A stretch of 64,000 bases of DNA from Tetracentron sinense. Taxonomy: Eukaryota; Streptophyta; Magnoliopsida; Trochodendrales; Trochodendraceae. Every line of letters begins with the position of its first letter. The first letter of the stretch is position 1. Below the pieces are notes generated by a model, which was not told the origin of the DNA, made no database searches, and worked only from the letters and a program-made list of their open reading frames with translations. The position numbers and the translations under genes were made by a program. The DNA lies in assembly GCA_015143295.1 (NCBI GenBank), contig CM026561.1:40180875-40244874 (forward strand), written 5' to 3'. Shown piece after piece: positions 36,801-44,937 of the stretch.

Positions 36801-39800
36801 AGTGCCTTACTGCTTTCAAAGGTATCCTTTTTTCTATGGTCGGCATTTTTAGACAAGATTCTGGCCCTGGACAACCTTAAAAAAAGATGTTGGAGTCTAC
36901 CTAACTGTTGTTATCTATGCCTGGTGGAGGAGGAATCTATTGATCATTTGCTATTGCATTGTCTTTTTGCGAGGAGCCTCTGGCTGTATTTTCTTTCCCA
37001 ATTTGGGGTCGCTTGGGTCTTTCCCTCTTCCTTCTAGGGCTTCTTATCCTGTTGCTCTCAGTATTGTTGGAGAGCCCTATCGATCAATTTGGGCCCTCCT
37101 TCCAGGAGTGGTATCGTGGTCTCTTTAGAAGGAGCGGGAGACAGGGTTCGATGAGTTTATCTCCTAGTACGAGCAGGGGCGTATTGCATTGTGTTTTGTT
37201 GTGTTTTTAGTAGCTAGTTTCTTTGTTCGTTGTTCCTTTCTGTGATTCATTATTTATGAATCTGTTCTCTTCCTTTTTTTAATAAAATTGCATTTACCGA
37301 TTAAAAAATATGAACTCACTTGCATCTCAAAAAGCGAAAAATACCCAAAATAACACCCTAAGACAACTTATCAAAAACAAAATAAGAGATGGGAAGTCTT
37401 AGTTCCTAGCTCACATGTGTGCTATTGTTATCAAGCACAGTCAAGGTTCTGAATGTCGATATCACATGACATGTTGAGCCATGGAAAAAAGAGATATCTG
37501 GTATATATCGCAGGATATATCAATATTACGGGGACAATATTACAAGTGGAGGAAAAAATTGAAAACAATAGTGAAAAACATGAAATTTTTCAATGAAACT
37601 TCAAAGAATCTTAAAATAGATGTTAATACACATCTTATAATCAAAAATTTTAAAATAACAATAATGAATATAAGAGATGCAACGAGAAGGGGGTTCAAAG
37701 ATGTGCGATAACACTGACAACAATGTATGATTCACCAATATTAATGTAACTTACATAAAAAGTTATATTCATTTCTCAATCAATCATAACAATTAACTCA
37801 AATACAATCAGTTCGATAGTTTATATATAATAGCTAATACATCAATAATATCTCCAAGTATCCAACCTCAACAACTATAATCACAAGCTCACAGCCACAT
37901 GGAGTAACGCGGAGTGCCAAGGTCATTGCTGTCCTGACTAGGTTGAAGAGTATTGGTTCTCCACATAAGTAAAATATTGTGCCCAGGTCATCACATTATG
38001 GCACAATGATGTGCACTCATGTACATAACGTTAGTAGTCATCTTGTCCAAGATGTAGCAACACTCCTATTAGTGGATATTATGGTACTGATCCACAATTG
38101 TTACTAACACTACCACATAAGGTTGTACACCTCAATACTAATCCATATGGCTCATACCCAGAAACATTTTCATATGATTCTTTTAGAATTTAAATTTGAG
38201 AGTATTTTAAATGGAGGGTACCCATAATATGTTTTTTTTTTGTGAAGCTTGAATGTAAGTCTTTTTTACTGATCTGTTAGCTGATTTTTGACCTTCTAGG
38301 TGAAAATATTTTTTAAGACTAAAATATAAGACTTTTTTCACCGGACTTTTAGGTTTTAATAATGTTTTGATATAGTAAAATTTGTAAAATTTTAAGATTT
38401 GAGAAATACCTTAGCATTTGAAAGTTAAAATTTTGAAAAAGACGTTAAAAAACAAATTTTGTTCTTAAACTGGAAAGTTAACTTTTTATTCTTCAGGAAT
38501 TTGGATCTATGATAATTTTTATTGAATTCAAATGGGGGTATAACCTTATTTATATATATATATATATGGGAAGGGATCAGTAAACATATGAAATAGAACA
38601 TATATGTTCACACACGCACACATCCGTTCGATCCTTAAATCCAATGGCAATCATTAAACTAATTTTTATAGGGAAAAGGGTACTTTAGGATTTTTATTTT
38701 TCAAAAAAGTTTCCTTAATCCTAGAGAGAGAGAGTTTCACAACTCTCTCTCTCTCTCTCCAGTCGTCCATGTCTTTTCTCCTCTCTGCAAAGTGCAAACC
38801 CTAAAACCATCATGGCATTAGAGGTATCCTACATGTTGGTCAAATTAAGAACAAAGAATTTCAAATTGGCCTTATAAGCTAAATCATCCACTTTAGAAAA
38901 TGATCAACAATCCTAGCGTTAGAGGTTGAGATGATTCTGTCATTATTGTTTGTCTCCGTCATATTGGTCCAGCGATCAACATACAGAGACTACCTATATG
39001 GTGGGTACCTCTTCAGCATAAGGCCTAGATTGAGGTGGTCCACCATTGTTGCCTTAGGGTTAAGGAAATTATTGGAGAATTGATTCCCATTGGGAAGGTA
39101 TACAAGATACCCATGTTAAGTTTCCGTAACATGTTTTACCGTGAAAATAGATGGAATATAGTAGCGTATTGGTAACCTTGGTGGGCATCAACTTACCTTC
39201 AATGTTGATATATAGAAGCTGCTGATTAAAATTTATAATCTATACCCTCCATCGATTAACCTCCAAGGCTCCAAATCTTGTTACATATCTGAATCAAAAT
39301 TGATTTTTTAGGGATGTTCTAAAGTTTTCTTTGTCAAACGAAAGCAAAATTGTAGTCCAACTGAAGAACAAATTTCTGCAACTTCCGGCATTTTCTCCAG
39401 CCAAAATGATGAAAAAATATTATTTTTTTTCGAGTATGCACGTTACTTCGATGTTATCTTGTGAGACGGAAATGATGATGGTGTTAGGGTTTCCCATAAA
39501 GGACAAAAGACATGGACGACTGGGAAGAGAGAGAGAGAGAGGTAAACTCTCTTCGAGGAATAAGGAAAGTATTTTGAAAAATAATAGGAAACTGTATTGA
39601 AAAATAAAAAGCCTAAAGTACCCTTTTCCATATAAAAATTAGTTTAATGATTGCCGTTGGATTTAAGGATCGGACGGTTGTGTGCATGTGTGAACATATA
39701 TGTTCTATTTCATATCTACAGATCCCTTCCCTATATATATATCTTAAATTAATGAAAGTAAATTAAATTTTATGTAAATAGGATTTGACTCTGTTTTATA

Positions 39801-42800
39801 GCTTAAAACCAACATTTCCCAAAATATTGCACAGTATCGATGATATGTGCTGGGTAGAATGAGTTTTGGTCTAAAATGGAGAAGGTGGGTATCAAGGTGT
39901 ATCTCTACCGTGTCGCTGTCTATCATGATCAATGGGAGTCCTGAAGGATTCTTCAGAAGTTCCCAGAGACTGAGAAGGAGATCCTCTTTCCCCATTTATA
40001 TTCATCATAGTCTTGGAAGCGTTGAATAGAATGTTTGCTAGGGCGGATGTATGGCTTTTCTGAAGATTTCCCATTTACAATTTGTAGATGATATCTTGTT
40101 TTTTTGTGAGGCTTCCTATAGACAATTAGCCCATCTTAGATGTTTTTTAGGTGTTTCGAATCGGTGTAGGGGCTAAAAGTCAACTTGAGTAAGAGTGAGT
40201 TAGTTGGGGTTGGTGAGATCTCAAACATGGAGGAACTTGCAGAATGCCTAGGCTGCAAAGTTGGCTGGTTACCATCTGTGTATTTGGGGCTGCCCCTCGA
40301 GGAATGTTATATGTCAAAGTCATCATGGTCCCAATTATCTAGAGGTCTACAGTAGACTAGTAGGTTGGAATCTAATTTTTTATCTAAGGTAGATAAACTT
40401 ACACTTATCAAAAGCATCCTTAGAAGACTCCCAACTTGTTATTTGTCCACACTAACCATCCTGCACTCAATTTTTATTTTTTTTTATCGGCAAAAGCAGA
40501 ATACTATAAATAGGAGGGGAAATCTACATCCCCAGGATCACCAATAGTGAACCTGGAGAAAATAAAAAGGAAAATACAAACCAGATTAGATAAAAGCATG
40601 TAACAGGATCAGGGCAATCAAAATGAAAAGGTATTCCCCCACGGATCCTCGAAATCTCCCCCAACTAAACCCCAGGCAGATACTAAATGACGCACCCTAG
40701 CCTGAATGCGGGAAATCTCCGAGGCGGAGTTCTCAAATACTCGTCTATTCCTCTCCTTCCAAAGGGACCAAACCACTGCCCCAGTGAGAAGAGGCCACAC
40801 AACCCCTGCTGGCGACGGGAACACCCCTGACAACCAACAAGATAAGAAGCTCTGAAAGGAGCCGGGAAAGACCCAAGGAATGTCTAGGTGACCAAGGAAA
40901 TAGGACCAAACCTCTCTCGCCACCAAACAGTGAAGCAATAAGTGATCCACTGATTCTTCTGCTAGTAAGCACATAAAACATTTGTTCGCGAAATGCCAAC
41001 CTCTATGCATGAGGTGATAAATCGTCAAGATTTTATCCAATTGTTGTTACTCCCGAGCCCTTGCAAAAGGAATTCATGTGGAATGAGAAAGTAGATAAAT
41101 TCAAATATCATTTGGTAGTGTGGGATCGGATTTGTTGTCCTCTAAATAACATTAGTTTGAACATCAAACCACTTCTTGAGGTAAACAAGGCACTTCTAGC
41201 TAAGTAGGTATGACGATTTGGGGAGGAGATGAAGAGTTTTTAGAGAAAGGTGATAGTGGAAAAATATGAGGAAAAATCTACTTGGGACCTAGGGAGGTCA
41301 AGGGGTCACGTGGTTTAGGTTTGTGGAAAGGCATCATGGAGGTTGCTAGATTGTTAGCACATTTTATCAGGTTTAAAGTCGGAAATGGGTTAGAGATTAG
41401 ATTCTAGAAGGATAGGTGGTGCGGGCCGAAGCATATCAAAGACAGCTTTGGAAATACATACCTTTTGGCCTTAGATAAGGATGCATCCGTGGCAGATTAA
41501 TTTGAGTCGAGAAACAACGAGGTGGTCTAGTGCCCTAAATTGAGGCAAAATCTAAATGACTGAGAATTCAATGATGTGATTCATCTTCTGAACAGCCGTA
41601 GTCCGTTCCCTCCTTGTATCCTCGATAGGGATGAAATATCGTGGTCCAAAAGCCACAATTGTCGATTTTCAGTGAGATCATTATTACAATCCTTCATTTT
41701 AGTACCCTTGCCCTCAATTCCTTATAAGGTTGGTAAGGAAGTCTCCTATTCCATCAAAGGTATCTTTCTTCCTTTGGTTTGCGGCTTTAAATAAGTTCCT
41801 TACTTGCGATAATTTGAAAAGAAAAAAAAAGAATGGAGGATGGCTAACCGATGCTTTTTGTGATTTAGTGAGGAAGACAATCGATAGATCATTTGCTTTT
41901 GTCTTGCACTATTGCACATGGCATCTGGGGTCACTTTTTCTCTCGATTGGGTGTGGATTAGGTATTCCCTTCATCCTTTCAGAGCTCTTTACCTTGTTAG
42001 TCTCTCGTGAGACTAGACAAGATCGATTTTGCCTAGAGCCATCTCTTGGATGATATGGAAAAAGAGGAATAAGAGAGTGTTCGACAACTTCTTTTCCTCC
42101 TATGTTATTTGCTCGTGCATTAGATACCTAATTCTAGAATGGTGTTCTACTTGGCGAGCAAGGGTGGACTTGGGCAATCTACTAGGGTGACATCAGTTTT
42201 GTAGGTCTATGTGCTTTTTTCGTGGGGCTTCATGTTTTAGGATAGTGCATATTTTGTTTTCCCGCTCCTTCATAGAGTTTGCAGCTCAATAAACTCTATT
42301 TGTCTCATGTATGTTGTTGTACTGTTTATTTTTTATTAATATATATATATATATATCATCAATTACTGATCCAAAAAAAAATTGGCAATCACTAATTAGA
42401 CTGTGCCAAGGAATATCAACCAAAATCTGGTAATAATCAAACCATTGGAGATATCGAGTTAAACGGTTGTAGGATCTACAATATTCACAGACCAATGTAT
42501 TTCAATGGGATTTAAATGATGCTTTGACATAGGCATCATAAAATTGTTGCTGCTCACGTATTTAGAATCCATAAACACTTGTAAAGGATTATGTTCCAAA
42601 GCAGTTGTTGTGGTAGGTGAACCAACAATTATTTTATAATCCTAGCACCCAGGACAGAGAGCATCTAAGTTTCACCTTTCTAGTCTATGTGGACCAACAG
42701 CATTTCTTTCCAACAAGAGGTCTCTTGGTTCTAAGAGCTAATGAACACAACTGCTGGCATACTGACAAAAATTATCGTAGTAACTAATTTAAATGGACTA

Positions 42801-43720
42801 TTTATGCATGCAATTGTTGACATGTCTAGTAGTTAAGAACCCCTGCATCCATGGGAATCAAATGTTTTATCTCTGATATCCCACCATTAGCTGGAAATAT
42901 ATCAGCAGAATTATACTCGGAGCTACTTACATTCTTCAGGGCTAGCAAGTGTAGTTGTGTTTGCATTTCCTCCCCATTGCATATCTATGGGTGTGGGCTC
43001 TTCGTTATACATCGTTGAAGAGATATCCCAAGCCCTCATGCCTCCATCCATTCTCGATATTAGATCATTGACCTCATAAGCATGATTATGACTATAATAT
43101 GAAGTACTCCCTGGACCAGATGATCCAAATTTGTATGAACTTGTATGAATTGACCAGTATGCATTCTCCTGCACAGACAGCATAAATATCACTTTACATG
43201 AAAACAATGTCATCATATTCGTAAGGCGTTGATTGCAAACCAATTTAAAAAATATGCACACCTCTAAGCAAGTGAACAAGTGCTTCAAATTTATAGATGA
43301 TCCAGGGTCTAACATAATACACACTAGAACTTTTGAGTGTTCCTACTATTACAACAATTGGTCTTTCTGATGAGTACTGCTTTCCTAGATATCTCCATGA
43401 GAAGAAAGGAAAAATAATCCCTCGTATGCAATATGCATCAAAGGAATAACCTCAATCCAGCAGCATTGATCTGCCTAACTTAGAGTTGATAGTTTCCAAT
43501 AGCATAAGAATCTACTGAGTCATTTTACCATATTTTTGAAGATCAAGACATCAGATCGAATTGCAGATAAAAGTACCTGCTGATCATGCATTGGTCCTGT
43601 GAGAGCGAAATCTGCCTGAGCATATGTAAGACCTTCAAACAAATCCATAAAGCTTTCAGTAGTAGTGTAAGGGAAGCCAGTATTTATGTAATGAACCTCC
43701 ATTTGTCGGTTCCAGTTCAT
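13668..43720 (-). CDS. BB: BIG BROTHER-like RING-H2 E3 ubiquitin ligase, 7 coding exons over 30 kb
   Basis: Coding exons on the - strand, in order: 43577-43720, 42931-43168, 27936-27970, 27385-27429, 18305-18432, 13814-13922, 13668-13718. They sum to 750 bases: 249 residues plus TAA. Every junction is GT..AG and keeps the frame. The protein begins [11 protein letters not shown], has a Tyr/Ser/Gly-rich middle, then [18 protein letters not shown], a [11 protein letters not shown] segment and a C-terminal RING-H2 ([33 protein letters not shown]). This domain order, N-terminus and length match plant BIG BROTHER, a RING E3 ligase that limits organ size by marking growth-promoting proteins for degradation. 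All eight zinc ligands are present. Nothing looks broken. Introns are 159 bases to almost 15 kb and carry most of the transposons here. A BB paralogue is possible; the N-terminus favours BB itself. Confidence 0.92.
13814..13922 (-). CDS. BB: BB coding exon 6 (RING domain)
   Basis: 109 bases encoding the first six RING ligands: CVIC, then LPCKHVYH and AGC, then RWLSINK. Acceptor AACAG; the donor GTCAGC is unusual but gives the conserved junction before ACPVC. Confidence 0.92.
15488..16358. repeat. GAGGCGTAAGCCTC-rich repeat element (hAT-type family member)
   Basis: Both ends carry tandem GCGTGAGGCGTAAGGCTTAAGC-type words in inverted orientation around an AT-rich centre. The right end (GCCTTTTAAAACACTG) matches the terminus of the complete relative at 24757-26102. 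The left terminus seems eroded and no target duplication was found. Confidence 0.55.
16745..17221. mobile_element. Tourist-like MITE (PIF/Harbinger type)
   Basis: The ends are inverted GGCCCCGTTTG / CAAACGGCCCC with a 3-bp duplication TAA on both sides (16742-16744, 17222-17224). This combination is typical of PIF/Harbinger-derived MITEs. Length 477 bp. A long CAC-rich microsatellite sits in the middle. Confidence 0.8.
16940..17055. repeat. (CAC)n-rich microsatellite in the Tourist-like MITE
   Basis: Imperfect CAC/CCA triplets over about 115 bases. They produce His-, Pro- or Thr-rich open frames in three phases, none of them a real gene. Confidence 0.8.
18305..18432 (-). CDS. BB: BB coding exon 5
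   Basis: 128 bases encoding [20 protein letters not shown] and the following FSRKNSLGE stretch. Acceptor CCACAG, donor GTAACA. Confidence 0.92.
19495..19843 (+). pseudogene. GAR1-like retro-pseudogene fragment (H/ACA snoRNP subunit 1)
   Basis: A Gly-rich start (GGWFGGG-like near 19505) leads to [11 protein letters not shown], then [20 protein letters not shown] and [10 protein letters not shown], then [12 protein letters not shown], and ends in an [16 protein letters not shown] tail. The order (Gly-rich N-terminus, the core with [21 protein letters not shown] and SYFSIKM, RGG C-terminus) is that of GAR1, a core protein of H/ACA pseudouridylation snoRNPs. A stop, frameshifts and loss of part of the end of the core break it. 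No introns are seen, which suggests an mRNA-derived copy, but no polyA tail or target duplication was found. Confidence 0.72.
20239..20773. mobile_element. hAT-type MITE
   Basis: Inverted termini CATGGTTTAAAAAA and its complement, flanked by CGTGTGAG (20231-20238) and CGTGTAAG (20774-20781), an 8-bp duplication with one mismatch. Subterminal inverted motifs read ACGTAACGGTTT. No coding capacity. Related motifs at about 16540-16625 suggest a degenerate second copy. Confidence 0.8.
21835..22640. repeat. AT-rich dispersed repeat, member A
   Basis: The segment 22265-22600 matches the reverse complement of about 38190-38560 over more than 300 bases with scattered differences; shared words include CAAATCTTAAA and AAAAGTCCGGT. 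The first part holds GATATATCGCA motifs that also occur at 37490-37520. Class unknown. Confidence 0.6.
22772..23153 (-). mobile_element. 5'-truncated LINE fragment with perfect 14-bp target duplication
   Basis: TTTTTTCGAATCTT occurs at 22758-22771 and again at 23154-23167. The insert begins with a T run (the polyA tail of a - strand element). Near 23085-23110 it encodes, on the - strand, [14 protein letters not shown], the end of the zf-RVT region of plant L1-type ORF2. This is a typical dead-on-arrival L1 insertion. Confidence 0.9.
23685..24098. repeat. Partial copy of the 24757-26102 hAT-type element
   Basis: 23700-23905 matches 25190-25395 nearly word for word (CACATGAATTGATGATTGAGC, CATCTTCAATATGTATATGA). 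24040-24098 matches the right end, finishing GTGTTTTAAAACATTG. The left end was not found, so the copy looks truncated. Confidence 0.65.
24757..26102. mobile_element. hAT-type non-autonomous element, 1.35 kb
   Basis: Termini CAATGTTTTAAAAGGC and its near complement. Flanks GTTTAAAC (24749-24756) and GTATAAAC (26103-26110) make an 8-bp duplication with one mismatch. Subterminal regions carry inverted GAGGCG/CGCCTC words. A second MITE (25476-25905) is nested inside. No transposase is left. Confidence 0.82.
25476..25905. mobile_element. MITE nested in the hAT-type element, inserted in a (TA)n run
   Basis: Imperfect inverted ends of about 45 bases (CATGCTCATTGAAGCATGTAA on the left; on the right the complement of CATGTTCATTGAAGCTTGTAA). 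TA microsatellite flanks both sides, so the true duplication cannot be read. A related degenerate copy lies at 57875-58330. Confidence 0.7.
26111..27384. other. Intron 4 DNA without recognisable features
   Basis: AT-rich sequence with TA microsatellites near 26745-26790. Short frames at 26533-26733, 26702-26950 and 26938-27141 have no motif. The stretch ends at BB exon 4. Confidence 0.5.
27385..27429 (-). CDS. BB: BB coding micro-exon 4
   Basis: A 45-base exon encoding [15 protein letters not shown], a segment conserved just before the EELL..GE..G motif in BB proteins. Acceptor TATTGCAG; the donor GTTCGC is weak. About 9 kb separates it from exon 5. Confidence 0.88.
27936..27970 (-). CDS. 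BB: BB coding micro-exon 3
   Basis: A 35-base exon ([11 protein letters not shown] after completing a Cys codon). It has a TTTTTGCAG acceptor and a GTATGG donor and fits the frame of both neighbours. It lies about 15 kb from exon 2. Confidence 0.8.
28833..28844 (+). other. tRNA-Met primer-binding site
   Basis: TGGTATCAGAGC is the 12-base complement of the 3' end of plant initiator tRNA-Met. Caulimovirids and Copia elements use it to prime reverse transcription. It lies about 220 bases before the movement-protein region. Confidence 0.75.
29052..30170 (+). pseudogene. Movement-protein (30K-type) region of the endogenous caulimovirid
   Basis: Coding-like sequence starts at an ATG near 29052 and is frameshifted between about 29190 and 29420. 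It continues through [20 protein letters not shown] and a 196-codon open stretch at 29581-30168 ([37 protein letters not shown]). The [25 protein letters not shown] pattern is that of plant pararetroviral movement proteins, which open plasmodesmata for virus spread. Broken at the N-terminal half. Family assigned from memory of conserved patterns. Confidence 0.7.
30171..31050 (+). pseudogene. Decayed coding region between movement protein and coat-like region
   Basis: Several frames show continuous coding character with interruptions: around 30210-30300 ([17 protein letters not shown]), 30510-30720 ([31 protein letters not shown]) and 30740-31050 ([32 protein letters not shown]). It probably linked the movement protein to the coat domain in one polyprotein. 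No known domain recognised. Confidence 0.5.
31065..32090. other. ~1-kb AT-rich insertion splitting the viral-like polyprotein
   Basis: Coding character stops near 31060 and resumes near 32095. The inserted DNA has a short inverted GAAGTTGAC / GTCAACTTC near its ends (about 31081 and 32042) and three direct copies of ATAATAAGGTTAATGCTA near 31690-31800. Target duplication not identified; class unknown. Confidence 0.45.
32100..33388 (+). pseudogene. Coat/gag-like region with CCHC zinc knuckle
   Basis: Starts in broken frames ([11 protein letters not shown], then [20 protein letters not shown]) and reaches an open stretch at 32247-32642 with [12 protein letters not shown] just upstream and [15 protein letters not shown] inside. 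A frameshift near 32590 leads to [15 protein letters not shown] and [12 protein letters not shown] second open frame (32904-33386) carries the zinc knuckle [14 protein letters not shown] (C-x2-C-x4-H-x4-C) and then an acidic tail. This matches the nucleic-acid-binding capsid region of plant pararetroviruses. Confidence 0.72.
33389..34277 (+). pseudogene. Linker and retroviral-type aspartic protease region
   Basis: A coiled-coil-like stretch near 33570-33665 ([18 protein letters not shown]) precedes the protease. The active site reads [12 protein letters not shown] near 33850-33890: the Asp-Ser-Gly catalytic motif and hydrophobic flanks are intact. After a frameshift near 33915 the chain continues as an open frame to 34274 with the second conserved part, [15 protein letters not shown] stop near 33662 also breaks it. 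Confidence 0.75.
34300..35750 (+). other. Unrecognised open region downstream of the protease
   Basis: Overlapping open frames occur at 34329-34793, 34723-35334 and 35324-35632. The second contains [20 protein letters not shown] and [20 protein letters not shown]; the third ends in an Asp-rich tail ([14 protein letters not shown]). Length and composition suggest former protein-coding DNA, but I recognise no domain and see no reverse-transcriptase or RNase H motif. A second viral open reading frame or a fused foreign segment are both possible. Confidence 0.45.
35337..35450 (+). repeat. 57-bp tandem duplication in the viral-like region
   Basis: Two head-to-tail copies starting GCAGATATTGGCC (35337-35393 and 35394-35450) differ at only three bases. 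The unit is a multiple of three, so frames stay open across both copies, giving a repeated [12 protein letters not shown] in one phase. Confidence 0.9.
35948..36190 (+). promoter_or_regulatory. Putative pregenomic-RNA promoter and leader of the viral-like element
   Basis: TATTTAAGG at 35948-35956 follows a region with repeated AAAGCAA and TGACATCC words and TTTCACGTGAAG. Downstream is pyrimidine-rich leader-like DNA. Caulimovirids have their main promoter at this place, after the last ORF and before the primer-binding site. Function is inferred only. Confidence 0.4.
36238..37295 (+). mobile_element. LINE (L1-type) fragment: ORF2 C-terminus with zf-RVT
   Basis: Frames with short shifts read [84 protein letters not shown] and GVVSWSLWKERE. 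This is the C-terminal end of plant L1 ORF2, including the Cys/His zf-RVT motif. It is 5'-truncated, has frameshifts, and ends at an AATAAAATT-rich tail near 37280. No target duplication identified. Confidence 0.85.
37440..38565. repeat. AT-rich dispersed repeat, member B
   Basis: 38190-38560 is the reverse complement of about 22265-22600, and the left part shares GATATATCGCAGGATATATC-type motifs with 21880-21910. The shared length and similar AT-rich flanks suggest one family inserted twice in this gene. The right side abuts the Mutator-like element at a TA run. Confidence 0.6.
38568..39731. mobile_element. Mutator-like foldback element with ~140-bp TIRs
   Basis: The two ends are long inverted repeats: GGGAAGGGATC...ACTAATTTTTATA...AAAAGGGTACTTTAGG on the left, and its close complement at about 39600-39731. 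Flanks read TATATATAT on both sides (9 bp, inside a TA run). Long TIRs plus a 9-bp duplication fit the Mutator superfamily. The interior has a (CT)n block, AAACCCTAAAACC followed by an ATG at 38812, and unrecognised sequence. Confidence 0.8.
39840..42345 (+). mobile_element. Degenerate LINE (L1-type) ORF2 3' half, interrupted by another LINE
   Basis: Reading across frames: [33 protein letters not shown] then GDPL-type and [16 protein letters not shown] (reverse transcriptase core), [13 protein letters not shown] in place of F/YADD, VYLGLPL-like words, [13 protein letters not shown]; then after the insert [20 protein letters not shown] and, near 41640-42050, zf-RVT-like parts ([17 protein letters not shown]). 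The 3' end is near the (TA)n at 42340. Multiple stops and shifts show decay. Part of BB intron 2. Confidence 0.8.
40473..41037 (-). mobile_element. Second LINE fragment nested in the first, opposite orientation
   Basis: On the - strand 41040-40618 is open for 140 codons: [38 protein letters not shown] and [11 protein letters not shown] are zf-RVT/L1 ORF2 C-terminal motifs. A T-rich start at 40473 is the tail of a - strand insert. CAATT is seen at both junctions (40468-40472 and 41038-41042). Removing the insert restores the + strand LINE frame. Confidence 0.82.
42931..43168 (-). CDS. BB: BB coding exon 2
   Basis: 79 codons plus one base, beginning [15 protein letters not shown] after a TGTGCAG acceptor and ending before a GTAAGT donor. 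It is rich in Tyr, Ser and Asn and has no known domain. Confidence 0.9.
43577..43720 (-). CDS. BB: BB coding exon 1
   Basis: 48 codons from the ATG at 43720-43718 ([11 protein letters not shown]...MHDQQ), ending at a GTACTT donor. The ATG was chosen because the MNW start is conserved in this family and the frame is closed upstream. Confidence 0.9.
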
Positions 43721-44936
43721 TTTTCCTGTCAGAAATCTGCAGATAGAAAATTTTTAAACATGAGCATGGAGAACATTAAGAAGCCAGAAATTTTGAATAA
43801 CAGAAGCAAAGAAAGATCCAACATATAAATAACATTACTACTGGTGCTAATTTAGCCCTCAAAACAGCAAAACCACAAAGGTCGTTGGATAAATTACCTG
43901 TTCTTCTCACAAAGTTAGGAGTCCAATTTCATTCAACAGCAGCTCAAACAAAACAGCTCTTACCAATTAGTCTTTGTTTTCTCCGCAATTCCTACAAAAG
44001 AAAAACAAGAACAATCAGAAATCAGCAAGTACGACTAATTTCACTGCATCCTTCAAGCTTCCACAAATTCTCCAAGAGAATTTAAAAAATCCTATTACAG
44101 GACATATTACACAGCAAAAGAAGCAGTCTCACCACGTTCAACCAAAGTATGAATATTTCACTTGATCCGTTCCAGATTTATACGAACAAGCTATAGAAGA
44201 ATACCTGAATTCTAAAGTCTAGGTCACATAATACTAAACTCCTATTGAATGAACCGGCATTGATCCTTCTCTTTAGTTTTACGCAATTCTTCAACCTAAA
44301 AGAAGCCAAATCTTCGAATTACAAAAAAGGTAACGCTATCCTTAAAAATTTCTGTAACCTGTTCTTTGGATAAACGCCAAAACAATCAAATTCTTGGGCA
44401 GTTAAAGCATCAATACCTCATTTAACAAAACCTATGCACATCATCGTCAAAGTTCTGACTGGTCACCATCACTCGGCAGAAAAACTAACCAACAACACCA
44501 AAAAAAGGAGGAAGATAGTCAAATTCTAAAGCAAAATAATCCATTAAAAACTAATTTATTACATTATTTTGATCAATCTTTTCATCTCTGCAATCTCTCC
44601 GTCAAAAGAATAACTGAAAAACCGAATTCTAGGGTTTAAAAACGCCATTAGCATCCTCATTACCATCAATCTTCATCGAATTTCTTCGAGAAAACAAAAA
44701 ACACGGCTGAAATTGATCAGTCGATCGATTAACAAACGAAAAACAGGAAATCAAAACAATGAGGCAAGAAAGAAGATCAAACTACACACACACAAACAAT
44801 TAAAGAAAGAAAGTAAGAGATTGAAATTCTCAGACAGCGTGAGATTGAAGAACCGACATTGATTGCTTTTGAGCAGAGTTGAGAAGCGAGCTATTCGAGT
44901 GGTCTGAAGAGCGCATGAAAATGTAAAGGAATGGGT
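43721..44936 (-). other. Presumed 5' untranslated region and leader intron(s) of BB
   Basis: No coding exon is seen between the BB start codon and the CT-rich block at 44938-45000. A CAG acceptor-like site lies just upstream of the ATG on the - strand, so the leader is probably split. Short frames here (43885-44085, 43974-44165) have no motif. Confidence 0.5.
44830..44916 (-). CDS. Possible upstream ORF (28 codons) in the BB leader
   Basis: On the - strand an ATG at 44916-44914 opens 28 codons (MRSSDHSNSSLLNSAQKQSM...) ending in TGA at 44832-44830. It lies in what looks like the first leader exon. If transcribed, it could lower BB translation. Transcript evidence is needed; it may be chance. 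Confidence 0.3.
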   Translation of the reverse strand: MRSSDHSNSSLLNSAQKQSMSVLQSHAV

Positions 44937-44937
44937 T

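Larger units (their letters stand above)
27971..42930 (-). other. BB intron 2 (15 kb), the largest intron
   Basis: It contains a caulimovirid-like endogenous element, a Mutator-like foldback element and three LINE fragments, all listed separately. 27971-28600 and 42340-42930 show nothing beyond AT-rich intron sequence. Intron 3 (27430-27935, 0.5 kb) is likewise featureless. Confidence 0.7.
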
